Source of the DNA: an uncultured Bacteroidota bacterium | GTDB lineage: Bacteria; Bacteroidota; Bacteroidia; Bacteroidales; P3 | Assembly (NCBI GenBank): GCA_900545215.1 | Contig: UQXW01000026.1 | Span: 1-30,982, forward strand | DNA: 30,982 nt | Direction of reading: 5' to 3' | Shown: positions 1-7,804 of the stretch, one piece after another | Position numbering within the stretch: the first letter of the stretch is position 1 | How the letters are laid out: each line of letters opens with the position of its first letter | Position numbers and translations under genes: made by a program | The notes under the pieces: generated by a model | The model's input: only the letters and a program-made list of their open reading frames with translations | What the model was told of the DNA's origin: nothing | The model's database searches: none

Positions 1-504
1 GAAAACGGATTTATGGCAAGCAGAGAAGGAACGCATACGCAAATACTTCAAACGGAGAACGGCTGCGATAGCGTTGTAACATTAAATCTTACTGTTTATC
101 CTGCCTATCAAATGGGTATAGGAGCCGTCATTCATGAGGGCGAGACATACGAGGAATACGGTTTCAGTGTGAATGAAGAGGGAACATACACACAAATACT
201 TCAAACAGCAAATGGTTGCGACAGTATCATACTCAATGTGGTGCTTTCATCATTGGACGAAGTCGAGGCGAATGATATAAAGGTGAAAGTATATCCAAAT
301 CCTGCAAATTCATATACGGTTTTGGAGGCACAAGGCTTGAAAGAAGCAATACCGGTGTATTTATTCGACATTCAAGGACGCAAAGTAAGAGAATATGTCA
401 TGAACATTGGTCAGGAGACATTGCGAATAGACCTCGGCGGTTTGCCTAAGGATGTATATACAATCATGCTCGGCAACATAACGAAAAAGTTGATAGTGGA
501 GTAA
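1..504 (+). CDS. T9SS-exported repeat protein, 3' end only (sorting-domain C-terminus)
   Basis: The reading frame is open from base 1, so the gene starts upstream of the window; only the last 167 codons are visible. Two copies of a 51-residue unit (period 153 bases) contain the motif TQILQTxNGCDS, common in large Bacteroidetes surface proteins. The last ~75 residues look like a type A T9SS sorting domain: VYPNPA, then YLFDIQGRKV, then DLGGLPKDVYTIML and a short basic tail ending KKLIVE. From family knowledge, such a domain directs export across the outer membrane by T9SS, followed by cleavage and surface attachment or release. The function of the missing N-terminal part cannot be inferred. 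A strong terminator follows at 535-568. Confidence 0.85.
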   Translation, partial: ENGFMASREGTHTQILQTENGCDSVVTLNLTVYPAYQMGIGAVIHEGETYEEYGFSVNEEGTYTQILQTANGCDSIILNVVLSSLDEVEANDIKVKVYPNPANSYTVLEAQGLKEAIPVYLFDIQGRKVREYVMNIGQETLRIDLGGLPKDVYTIMLGNITKKLIVE

Positions 505-534
505 ACCGTAAATAAGAATACTGCAAAACAGTGG

Positions 535-568
535 AGCCGCAGGCAATAATGCTTGCGGCTTTCCTTTT
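535..568 (+). terminator. Rho-independent terminator of the repeat-protein gene
   Basis: An 11-bp stem (535-545 with 550-560, one G-T pair) starting AGCCGC and ending GCGGCT encloses the loop ATAA and is followed by a T-rich tract (TTTCCTTTT). It lies 30 bases after the stop codon. Confidence 0.85.
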
Positions 569-787
569 GCTTGGTTTTTATTGTGCCATACTATAAGAAA
601 GAAAAACTTAGAGCGGATTTTCTTGCATGTAAATCAGCCCGATTGGTTGCCTTTGTTCAGCCGATAATATCCTCGGTAACCATGAACGGATACACATTTT
701 GGCGAACATCCGATGTATATACAATCGATAGGTTTGCTTGAATGGTCGGAAATTCTCAAATTCAGCCATAAACGATGGCTAAAGTAC
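569..787. other. Intergenic stretch without a recognisable gene
   Basis: This lies between two convergent transcripts, the repeat protein and the CAU tRNA. Short open frames exist on both strands, but none has a promoter, a sensible start or a recognisable product. I see no other structure here. Confidence 0.5.
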
Positions 788-828
788 AAAAACGAAGAGC
801 GAAGAAACGCTTCATTGCAATTTCTTCG
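788..828 (-). terminator. Possible terminator of the CAU tRNA
   Basis: On the minus strand, 14 bases past the tRNA 3' end, an 8-bp stem CGAAGAAA/TTTCTTCG (821-828 with 800-807) has a 13-base loop. A TTTTT run (788-792 as A's on the plus strand) follows after seven bases. The offset T run makes this a moderate call. Confidence 0.4.
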
Positions 829-841
829 TTCTTTCATTTTG

Positions 842-915
842 TGGTCCCACAAGGGCTCGAACCTTGGACCCCCTGATTATGAGTCAGATGCTCTAACCAA
901 CTGAGCTATGGGACC
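842..915 (-). tRNA. tRNA with CAU anticodon (elongator Met or Ile2)
   Basis: A complete 74-nt cloverleaf can be folded. The acceptor stem is GGTCCCA/TGGGACC with discriminator A, the D-stem GCTC/GAGC, the anticodon arm TCTGA-CTCATAA-TCAGG, and the T-arm CAAGG-TTCGAGC-CCTTG. CCA is not encoded. The anticodon is CAT. It is not an initiator, because the 1-72 pair is a Watson-Crick G-C. It may be elongator tRNA-Met or the tRNA-Ile2 whose C34 becomes lysidine through TilS. C4-G69 and C5-G68 are present, which are TilS-positive determinants in E. coli Ile2 as I recall. A Bacteroidetes promoter sits at 948-978. tilS is encoded 1.3 kb upstream on the same strand. Confidence 0.93.
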
Positions 916-947
916 GTTTCAGTTTTCTATCATACTGAAATCGTTTG

Positions 948-978
948 CAAAGGTAGGCTTTTTCCCGAATGTAGCAAA
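948..978 (-). promoter_or_regulatory. Promoter of the CAU tRNA (TTTG-N19-TACCTTTG)
   Basis: On the minus strand a TTTG box (975-978) is separated by exactly 19 bases from TACCTTTG (948-955). This matches the Bacteroidetes primary-sigma consensus TTTG/TAnnTTTG. The tRNA 5' end is 33 bases further on. Confidence 0.8.
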
Positions 979-994
979 ATTTTTGAGCATTTTT

Positions 995-2227
995 TTATTT
1001 GACGATTATCACTTTCTTGCTAACAGCTTGATTGTTACCATCTAATTTCAGTGTATAAAGCCCGCTTGTGAATGAAGAAACGTCGATTTTTCCGATGGTT
1101 TCAGTCGTTCGGAGCGGTATTCGGAGGAGTTTTCTACCTTGCAGGTCGTATAATGACAGTGTTCCGTGGTTTGAATTTCCCTTTATGAGGTATGATATTT
1201 CGCCTTCGGAGGGTTGATTGAGGATAATCAAGTCCGGTGTTCGAGTTTGCGGATTTTCTTTAAGGGATACGGTACCGTAATCATTATTTACGCTGCACTC
1301 GTATGTCATGGCTGCGGCGAGCATGGTAATTTGTTTCATATAGTCGTAATTAAGAGTGGTGAAGAGGTCTCTTTCGGTGTGGTAATGCGGTGTAAATTCG
1401 TTTTCGCTCAAAAAGACGCTGCGTACTCCATATATGTAATAGGAATAAGAGTCGGAAGCATTGTTGTACATTGTCGTTTCGAATGGTGTGAGTGTCGTGT
1501 AAAGCGTTGCAAAGTTCTTTGCCATGTCTGTAAGTTCGGGACTGTTGTCGTAAGTGATTATATTGGCGACATAGTTTGCGGAATCTGCTGTACAATATCC
1601 TACCATGTCGAGATTTATCATACCGATAATATTCTCTTTCCATGTCGGTTGCGTTATTCCATCTATTCTGCGGTTACTGCCTATCAGACCTTGCTCTTCG
1701 GCTGCGAAAAAGTTGACGACGAGTGTTTTTATGGGCTTTATGTCATTCAATGCAAACACACGTGCGATTTCAAGAATGCTTGCAACTCCCGAAGCATTGT
1801 CATCTGCACCCGGAGCCGTATTTACATAATCGGCAAAGCCTTCTTTGAACGATACATCATCGTAATGAGCACCTATGTGCAGGGTTGTGCCTCCGTCCCA
1901 AATGCCTTGTTTCTTGCCGACGACGTTATATTGCCATGTTTTGTTCATGATACCGGAATTATACGGGTATTCCATTTCCAAGTAAAAGGAATCGATTTGC
2001 GTTTCAAACCCATAGTTTTCCAATCTGTGCATAAGATATTCCGCTATTTGCTTTCTGTTGTCGTTGAAAGCATAACGGGAACCGAAGTCTTGCAGGGTTC
2101 TTACGTTGTATTCCAAACTGTCTTTGTTGATTTGGGTACAAAGGTTGCGTATTGCCTCCGACTGCGATTGTGCTGTCGGTAAGAATGCCGTAATCGACAG
2201 CATCAGCATGATGACAAGCCTTTTCAT
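995..2227 (-). CDS. M28-family zinc metallopeptidase with T9SS sorting domain
   Basis: This 410-residue exported protein starts with a signal peptide (about residues 1-21, ending PTAQS-Q). The M28 aminopeptidase-type core spans about 30-310 and shows the expected two-zinc motifs: GAHYDD (His121), GADDNASG (Asp142/143), AAEEQG (Glu177/178, the base and a ligand), NLDMVG (Asp207) and a His in PHYHTE (281-283). The last ~75 residues form a T9SS sorting domain (SLYDLQGRKL, then DVSSFTSGLYTLKL, then KKVIIVK), so the enzyme probably reaches the cell surface. Its ATG overlaps the tilS stop by 4 bases (ATGA), which implies translational coupling. Likely substrates are N-terminal residues of peptides; a glutaminyl-cyclase-like activity, also found in this fold, cannot be excluded. 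Confidence 0.9.
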   Translation of the reverse strand: MKRLVIMLMLSITAFLPTAQSQSEAIRNLCTQINKDSLEYNVRTLQDFGSRYAFNDNRKQIAEYLMHRLENYGFETQIDSFYLEMEYPYNSGIMNKTWQYNVVGKKQGIWDGGTTLHIGAHYDDVSFKEGFADYVNTAPGADDNASGVASILEIARVFALNDIKPIKTLVVNFFAAEEQGLIGSNRRIDGITQPTWKENIIGMINLDMVGYCTADSANYVANIITYDNSPELTDMAKNFATLYTTLTPFETTMYNNASDSYSYYIYGVRSVFLSENEFTPHYHTERDLFTTLNYDYMKQITMLAAAMTYECSVNNDYGTVSLKENPQTRTPDLIILNQPSEGEISYLIKGNSNHGTLSLYDLQGRKLLRIPLRTTETIGKIDVSSFTSGLYTLKLDGNNQAVSKKVIIVK

Positions 2228-3549
2228 TGTATTTCTATCTTTAAAATGGTTTTCGTTTTCTCACTTATCTTGAAGCGATTGTCCGTTCTTCTGCCGACAA
2301 TCCATATTATGTCGTCGCCGCTGCACAGAAGCCATTGTTGTTGTTTATCTATCAGGGAATATTTCTCGGAGGTGAAGAAATCGCTCAACTTTTTGCTTTT
2401 ATTCATTCCGAAAGGTACGAATGCATCTCCTTGCTTCCAATGCCGCAAAACAAGAGGAAATCGAAGCAGCTCTTTGTCGAACATGGCTATGTTTCTCTCC
2501 TTTGAAATATTCACGAAAGTCAGGTCTTCCAATGTTTCCATGACAAGATGCAGTGGTTCGTTTATCTCGCTTTGATTTTCGGTCAAAAGATATTGTTCCC
2601 GATACTGTTCTTCGGTCAATGGGGTTATGAAGAGATAATTCCTGTCTTTCAGAAGTCGATGCGTTTTGCTGAAAAATTGTTTACCCGATTCCTTTTCCAA
2701 TGAAGCAAGAATATTGTTGGAATCCGTTTCATTGAAGCCGTATTCGCTCAAAAGTTCGTACATGAATATCCTTATCGGGTGTAATTCTCTCAATTTGTCT
2801 ATGTCTATTTTGAAAGTATTGCTTTCCTGTTCGATAATATCGGCTCGTACCCGATCTATTACACTGCGAAACACGATTTCTGTTTCCCGCAATCGATCTA
2901 TATCCTTTTTTATTACGGAATCGAAGTTCGGGCAAAGTTCTTTTAGCAAGGGGAATAGGCTGTGTCTTATTTTGTTCCTTAGGAATTTTGTTTGCTCATT
3001 TGTGGAGTCTTCAACGAAAGAGATATTGTTTGCTTTGGCAAAGTCGGATATATCTTTTCTTGTTGCAAAAAGGAGTGGTCGAACGATACTGTCATGCTTG
3101 GGAAGTATGCCATGGAGACCTGCTATGCCTGTTCCTCTCAATAGATTGATGAAGAACGTTTCCGCAGAGTCGTCAGCATGGTGTGCTGTCGCCAATCGTG
3201 TGAAACCGTGTGTACTCATAAGACGCTCAAACATGGAATATCGTAATTCTCTTGCTGCCATTTCAAGGGAAATACCTTTTTGCTGCATGTACTTATATGT
3301 ATCGAATTCGGAAACAAACAACTCGACTTTATTCTTCTCTGCCCATGAGCGTACGAAGCGTTCGTCTCTGTTGCTTTCTTCCCCTCGCAGATGAAAATTG
3401 CAATGTGCCACTGAAAACGTATAGCCGCTTCGCAACATCAGAGTACCCAAAATGACAGAGTCCACGCCGCCACTGAGAGCTACGAGGACTCTGTCGTTTT
3501 TGTCAAAGAGTTTTTGTTCCCTTACAAAGGCTTCAAATCGTTGCTGCAT
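2224..3549 (-). CDS. tilS: tRNA(Ile)-lysidine synthase
   Basis: TilS ligates lysine to C34 of tRNA-Ile2 (CAU) using ATP, changing its identity from Met to Ile and its decoding from AUG to AUA. The 441-residue protein shows the PP-loop SGGVDS (residues 26-31), the family motif HHADDSAETF (123-132), GLHGI, a RNKIRH segment and a C-terminal region ending with the LSDFF...LIDKQQQ pattern typical of bacterial TilS. The ATG at 3549 is used; the next gene overlaps by 4 bases and the upstream dipeptidyl peptidase ends 14 bases before. Embedding a tRNA-modification gene between two exported peptidases is functionally mixed but fits operon spacing. The CAU tRNA downstream could be its substrate. Confidence 0.95.
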   Translation of the reverse strand: MQQRFEAFVREQKLFDKNDRVLVALSGGVDSVILGTLMLRSGYTFSVAHCNFHLRGEESNRDERFVRSWAEKNKVELFVSEFDTYKYMQQKGISLEMAARELRYSMFERLMSTHGFTRLATAHHADDSAETFFINLLRGTGIAGLHGILPKHDSIVRPLLFATRKDISDFAKANNISFVEDSTNEQTKFLRNKIRHSLFPLLKELCPNFDSVIKKDIDRLRETEIVFRSVIDRVRADIIEQESNTFKIDIDKLRELHPIRIFMYELLSEYGFNETDSNNILASLEKESGKQFFSKTHRLLKDRNYLFITPLTEEQYREQYLLTENQSEINEPLHLVMETLEDLTFVNISKERNIAMFDKELLRFPLVLRHWKQGDAFVPFGMNKSKKLSDFFTSEKYSLIDKQQQWLLCSGDDIIWIVGRRTDNRFKISEKTKTILKIEIQ

Positions 3550-3563
3550 CGCACATTGCTCTT

Positions 3564-5717
3564 TTACAACTTACGAAGAATGAAATCCGTCATAAGAGTA
3601 TAGAGGTGCAAGCGTGTATTGCCTCCGTAAATGCCATGGTCTTTGTTGGGATATGCGAAATGTTCGAATTGTTTGTTTGCTTTCACCAAAGCCGTTATCA
3701 AATCCATGGAGTTCTGATAGTGGACATTATCATCGGCCGTACCGTGTATCAAAAGATAATTTCCTTTCAATTTTTCCACATGGTTGATTGGTGAGTTCAT
3801 ATCGTATCCGTCTGCATTCTCCTGCGGAGTACGCATGAAGCGTTCCGTATATACATTGTCGTAGTACCTCCAATTCGTAACAGGAGCAACGGCAATGGCA
3901 GTTTTATAGTAGTCCGCTCCTTTGGTTATGCAAAGCGAAGACATGTAACCGCCGTAACTCCAACCGAAAATTCCGATTCTGTTTTTGTCTATGAAGGATA
4001 GGGAGCCGAAATACTTGGCAGCTTCGATTTGGTCTTCTGTTTCATATTTGCCAAGCTCCATGTAAGTGCATTTTTTGAACTTTTCACCTCTCATTCCCGT
4101 GCCTCTGCCATCTACACAAGCCACAACGTATCCTTTCTGTGCCAACATTCTGAACCACATATAGTCTGATGCACGGCTTTGCGAGTTTAGAACTTCCTGA
4201 CTTCCCGGTCCGCCATAGACATAAAACAACAAAGGATATTTCTTGCCGCTTTCCATCTTCTCCGGTTTGATAATCCAGTAATTCAATTCCTGTCCTGAAG
4301 AAGTCTTGAACTTGCCGAACTCCTTGCGTTCTTTTCCGTAGTTCGACAAAACGGCTTTCAGGTCTTTGTTATCTTCCAAAACGACGAGAGCTTTTCCCGT
4401 ATTATCATTGACGGTATAAATCGTCGGAGTATCGGTGTCGGAGAAAGAAGATATATAATACTTGCCAGTTGCAGAGAAATCTGCCGTATATGTGCCGACT
4501 TTGCCTGAGAGTTTCTTTATTTTCTTGTTCTTATCGACAACCAAGAGTTCCCTGTTATAGGCTTCAGATTGTGCTGCGGTGAAGTAAATCTTTCCGGATT
4601 TGTCATCGATGTAGCAAATGTCCGCAACATCATATTGTCCTGTCGTTATCGGTTCGATTTCTTTCGTATAGATGTTCACCTTGTACAAATTCATGAATCC
4701 GTTCTTCTCGCTTTTGAGTATGAAATTCTTCTTGTCGCTTAGGAAAGTTACATCTTCGACCTGCTCTATGTAACATTCGTTTCTCTCATCGTAAATCTTA
4801 TTCAATTTGTAGTCATTGCAACTCGCCACGAACAATTCATAGTGATTTTGATGACGATTCAACTTATGAACGAATACTTCGTTATTCAAAGTCCATTGAA
4901 GTCTCGGAATATAGATGTCTTTATTCGGTCCCAAATCGATATTGTGGGTTTGTTGTGCTTCTATATCGTAAACCAATACGCTGATAACGGAATTGGCCTC
5001 ACCGGCTTTCGGATATTTGTAAGTATATTGAACAGGGTACAAACTGCCATAATAAGGTATGGTATATTCCTTTACATTGCTTTCATCGAAAGAATAGAAT
5101 GCTATTTTCTTTGAGTCGGGACTCCAAAAGAAACCCTTTGTTATTGCGAACTCTTCCTCATAGACCCAATCGGTTGTTCCGTTTATTATTTTGTTGAACT
5201 CTCCGTTGGTTGTGATTTGAGTTTCCTGCATATCCGATAGTGAAAGCATGAACAGGTTATTGGCTTTCACATAAGCCACCTTGCTGCCATCGGGAGCGAA
5301 CTCCGCCAAACGTACTTTGTCTTTGTTGACGGAGGCAAGTTGTTTGGTCTTTATATCATATATATAGTAGTTCGCCAGATATGAACGCCTGTAAATGAAT
5401 TCCGGATTGGTTGCCAACAACAATTTGCTTTCGTCCTGATTGAATCGGTAATCGAAAACATATTCGTTTTCCGTTTTGAACTTCAAATCGGAGAACGAAA
5501 CTATTTGTTCTATTTTCTTTCCTGTCGAGTAAGCATACTTTTCAATGCCTTCTCTTTTGAGAATACAATAATTTTCGCCGTTCTTCATGGAACGGATTTC
5601 ATCTATGGACTTACTTCTGAACGTTCCCTTTGCCCAAATGTCTTCAAGAGTTATTTCCTGTGCAAATACGCTGCAACATAACAGCAAGGCAGCCATCAAA
5701 ATACTTGTTTTTTTCAT
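3564..5717 (-). CDS. Dipeptidyl peptidase IV (S9B family serine peptidase)
   Basis: This 717-residue periplasmic or envelope enzyme probably removes X-Pro or X-Ala dipeptides from peptide N-termini. A signal peptide begins MKKTSILMAALLLCC and ends VFAQ. A beta-propeller domain follows, with the DPP IV double-Glu motif VYEEEF (about residues 185-190), and then a C-terminal alpha/beta hydrolase. The triad is visible: Ser587 in GWSYGGY, Asp662/663 in HGTADDNVH, His694 in KDHGIYGG. I chose the ATG at 5717 because the longer open frame relies on a TTG and would put a polar extension before the signal peptide. There is no sorting domain, so it is probably not a T9SS cargo. It lies 22 bases downstream of the preceding exported protein gene, suggesting one transcript. 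Confidence 0.95.
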   Translation of the reverse strand: MKKTSILMAALLLCCSVFAQEITLEDIWAKGTFRSKSIDEIRSMKNGENYCILKREGIEKYAYSTGKKIEQIVSFSDLKFKTENEYVFDYRFNQDESKLLLATNPEFIYRRSYLANYYIYDIKTKQLASVNKDKVRLAEFAPDGSKVAYVKANNLFMLSLSDMQETQITTNGEFNKIINGTTDWVYEEEFAITKGFFWSPDSKKIAFYSFDESNVKEYTIPYYGSLYPVQYTYKYPKAGEANSVISVLVYDIEAQQTHNIDLGPNKDIYIPRLQWTLNNEVFVHKLNRHQNHYELFVASCNDYKLNKIYDERNECYIEQVEDVTFLSDKKNFILKSEKNGFMNLYKVNIYTKEIEPITTGQYDVADICYIDDKSGKIYFTAAQSEAYNRELLVVDKNKKIKKLSGKVGTYTADFSATGKYYISSFSDTDTPTIYTVNDNTGKALVVLEDNKDLKAVLSNYGKERKEFGKFKTSSGQELNYWIIKPEKMESGKKYPLLFYVYGGPGSQEVLNSQSRASDYMWFRMLAQKGYVVACVDGRGTGMRGEKFKKCTYMELGKYETEDQIEAAKYFGSLSFIDKNRIGIFGWSYGGYMSSLCITKGADYYKTAIAVAPVTNWRYYDNVYTERFMRTPQENADGYDMNSPINHVEKLKGNYLLIHGTADDNVHYQNSMDLITALVKANKQFEHFAYPNKDHGIYGGNTRLHLYTLMTDFILRKL

Positions 5718-5739
5718 TTCTTGTGTTGTTATCAAAAAT

Positions 5740-6678
5740 CTATTCGACTATATTGTCTATCAAAATATCTTCATACTTCATCAAAGGGTTGATATTCTTT
5801 CTGTCCATCGGGAAAAGAGTATCCAAAACCCAACGGTCGATTTGTCTACTGTTGCGGTACTTATTCAATGCAAGCCTGTGTACGTATTCCGTCATGTACT
5901 TTCCCCACTTCGTATCTTTGTGTTCTCTGTAATAAGCCTGCAAAGCATCTTTGTATTCCTGCTTTATGACGTCCTTATCGTCATAAACGGAAGTATTTTC
6001 CAACCCTTTTGTTACCGTAAAGCACAAATGTTCGATTTCTCTTTGCACCAAGTCCTCTCTGATAAAGTCAGGGTTTTTCACCAAAAACTCATCTCTCCAC
6101 GCAATTCTTTTGAACACGGTGGCAAGAGGAATATTCAGAGCGGCATGCCACACGGTAGGTATATCGTATTCCTCAATCCATAAACCTCGATAGTACCTGT
6201 ATTCTTCTGTCAGCATTCCTTTCAATCTGTTGTAAAGGAATGCTGGATTGACTTCAACTGCATACGACGTATCTTCAAAAGACATTATTCTGTATCCGTA
6301 TTTCGCATATTCGGATTGGAAGTTCTTCATATCGCTTTTCAAAGCATTCAAAACCCGAATGTCGTTATGCACCAAAGCTCTCACCTCTTCATCGGAAAAG
6401 GTTTTATGCAATGTTATAGTCTTATCCTCGCAACTCAATTCGTGATAGAAATACAAAATCTGATATGCCCAATCGGCATTATCGGGATCTCCCTTAAACA
6501 TATTCTCAAACAATCTGCAAGCCGTATCTATAACGTTTCTTTCACTGAACGGCAACTTGCTCAATTTGTAAGAAAATTCCGTCAACTTCGCATCGTCCAT
6601 GCGACTTGTGTTTTGGGCGAAAAGCCCGGAGAAAGATATCAAACCGGACAACAAAATACCGATAAGCGCATTTTTCAT
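5740..6678 (-). CDS. Exported protein of unknown function
   Basis: I do not recognise this 312-residue protein. It has a clear signal peptide (MKNALIGILLSGLISFSGLFAQ) and a mature part rich in aromatic and charged residues, predicted largely helical, with no cysteine-rich or catalytic motif that I can name. The ATG at 6678 is chosen because it starts the signal peptide and lies 48 bases downstream of a TACCTTTG promoter; the longer frame would run through that promoter. It is the first gene of an apparent operon with DPP IV, tilS and the M28 peptidase. C-terminal residues do not form a sorting domain, so the protein probably stays in the periplasm. Confidence 0.8.
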   Translation of the reverse strand: MKNALIGILLSGLISFSGLFAQNTSRMDDAKLTEFSYKLSKLPFSERNVIDTACRLFENMFKGDPDNADWAYQILYFYHELSCEDKTITLHKTFSDEEVRALVHNDIRVLNALKSDMKNFQSEYAKYGYRIMSFEDTSYAVEVNPAFLYNRLKGMLTEEYRYYRGLWIEEYDIPTVWHAALNIPLATVFKRIAWRDEFLVKNPDFIREDLVQREIEHLCFTVTKGLENTSVYDDKDVIKQEYKDALQAYYREHKDTKWGKYMTEYVHRLALNKYRNSRQIDRWVLDTLFPMDRKNINPLMKYEDILIDNIVE

Positions 6679-6725
6679 CTTAACAAAAAGTTTTATTCCA
6701 TCGGTCGCAAAAGGCGAACGACTTG

Positions 6726-6733
6726 CAAAGGTA
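6726..6733 (-). promoter_or_regulatory. TACCTTTG -7 element for the 6678-995 operon
   Basis: TACCTTTG on the minus strand lies 48 bases upstream of the chosen ATG. I see no good TTTG box at 19-20 bases upstream, so the -33 element is weak. It is back to back with the plus-strand promoter at 6751-6782. Confidence 0.6.
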
Positions 6734-6750
6734 GCTAAAAAAGCGAACAA

Positions 6751-6782
6751 TTTGGACAATACTGAAAAAAAATGTACCTTTG
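6751..6782 (+). promoter_or_regulatory. Promoter TTTG-N20-TACCTTTG for the 6804 gene (and possibly efp)
   Basis: TTTG at 6751-6754, a 20-base spacer, then TACCTTTG at 6775-6782. The ATG at 6804 follows 21 bases later, which supports that start over a TTG at 6780 inside the promoter. Confidence 0.75.
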
Positions 6783-6803
6783 CAAGCCAAAACGCAGATT
6801 GAA

Positions 6804-7070
6804 ATGAAGATTGTGAAAACGGCAAAGTTTTTGGAATTTCTCTCATACGTCGGATTGTTGGGGGTGGTCGTCTATTACTTCTTCGTAGGCTTCAAAAAGA
6901 TGGAATATGTGGCTTTTGCATTGCTAATCGTTTGCATTTTGCGTATGGTGGGAGCAAGTCTGAAAGCATCTTTCTTTGAAAAGGAATATACCAAGTTGAA
7001 AGAAGACAACGAGTTCATGCAAAGACGGATAGACGAATTGCAAAAGAACGAACGGCAACAAAAGGAATAA
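6804..7070 (+). CDS. Small two-helix membrane protein with C-terminal coiled coil
   Basis: This 88-residue protein has two hydrophobic segments (about residues 8-25 and 33-50) and a charged C-terminal helix (about 58-88, KLKEDNEFMQRRIDEL) with coiled-coil character. I do not recognise its family. The ATG at 6804 sits just after a strong promoter. It ends 58 bases before efp on the same strand and could be co-transcribed with it. No residues suggest an enzymatic role. Confidence 0.75.
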   Translation: MKIVKTAKFLEFLSYVGLLGVVVYYFFVGFKKMEYVAFALLIVCILRMVGASLKASFFEKEYTKLKEDNEFMQRRIDELQKNERQQKE

Positions 7071-7094
7071 ATGATATAAACTTAATATGGTAAG

Positions 7095-7109
7095 TCCGCC
7101 ACAGGCGGA
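7095..7109 (+). promoter_or_regulatory. Hairpin in the efp 5' leader
   Basis: TCCGCC (7095-7100) and GGCGGA (7104-7109) form a perfect 6-bp GC-rich stem with loop ACA, 19 bases before the efp ATG and without a T run. It may be a processing or attenuation element; no known regulator motif is recognised. Confidence 0.35.
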
Positions 7110-7128
7110 AAGAAAACAGGATTTTTAT

Positions 7129-7692
7129 ATGGCAACAACAGCAGACATCAAAAACGGATTGTGCATAGAGTTGAACAATGATTTGTTCTCTGTGGTGGAA
7201 TTTTTGCACGTAAAACCCGGCAAAGGAAGTGCCTTTGTCAGAACCAAATTGAAGAGTTTCAAAACAGGAAGAACCTTGGAACACACCTTTCCTGCGGGAT
7301 GCAAAATCGATACTTGCAGAGTGGAAAGACGCCCTTACACCTATCTTTACAAAGACGACACCGGTTATAATTTCATGCACGCCGAAACGTATGAACAGAT
7401 AAACATAGAAGAGAGTATGATAAACGCTCCTCAGTTCTTGAAAGAAGGACAATATGTGGAGATAATCGTACATGCAGATACGGAGACTCCGCTTGCTTGC
7501 GAGCTTCCTCCGTTCGTCGAAATGGAAGTTACCTACACCGAACCGGGCATAAAAGGCAACACTGCGACCAATGCAATGAAAGATGCAACCGTTGAAACGG
7601 GAGCGAAAGTGCGTATTCCTCTATTCATCGAAACAGGCGAAAGAATAAAAGTGGATACGAGAACATCGGAATACGTCGAGAGAGTGAAATAG
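7129..7692 (+). CDS. efp: Translation elongation factor P
   Basis: EF-P binds stalled ribosomes between the P and E sites and stimulates peptide bond formation at polyproline stretches. The 187-residue protein has the KOW-like N-domain with the tip loop KPGKGSAF, where Lys32 is the residue normally post-translationally modified, then the EF-P OB domain II and the C-terminal OB domain, including the signature ending TGAKVRIPLFIETGERIKV. The ATG at 7129 gives the usual length; an upstream in-frame ATG at 7087 would add 14 residues overlapping the leader hairpin. The tip residue is Lys, not the Arg of rhamnosylated EF-Ps. The modification enzyme is not encoded in this window. Confidence 0.97.
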   Translation: MATTADIKNGLCIELNNDLFSVVEFLHVKPGKGSAFVRTKLKSFKTGRTLEHTFPAGCKIDTCRVERRPYTYLYKDDTGYNFMHAETYEQINIEESMINAPQFLKEGQYVEIIVHADTETPLACELPPFVEMEVTYTEPGIKGNTATNAMKDATVETGAKVRIPLFIETGERIKVDTRTSEYVERVK

Positions 7693-7722
7693 CAAACTAT
7701 TTGTTCATAATAATTGTTGTAT

Positions 7723-7749
7723 GGCGGAACAGTTTTCGGACTTTCCGCC
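7723..7749 (+). terminator. Possible terminator after efp
   Basis: GGCGGAA (7723-7729) pairs with TTCCGCC (7743-7749) around a 13-base loop, 30 bases after the efp stop. Only a weak T-rich stretch follows (GTTGTTATAT), so termination is uncertain. Confidence 0.35.
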
Positions 7750-7804
7750 GTTGTTATATATAAGCAACAAATATCAATCCGCATCACAGTCAAATTTACA
7801 AGCA

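Noticed and set aside
1214..2182. Plus-strand open frame of 322 codons
   Set aside because: It is antisense to the M28 peptidase, which has a full set of zinc motifs, a signal peptide and a sorting domain. The antisense protein is Cys/Tyr/Ile rich without any domain.
5587..6183. Plus-strand open frame of 198 codons
   Set aside because: It spans the ends of two genes on the minus strand and has no promoter or recognisable content.
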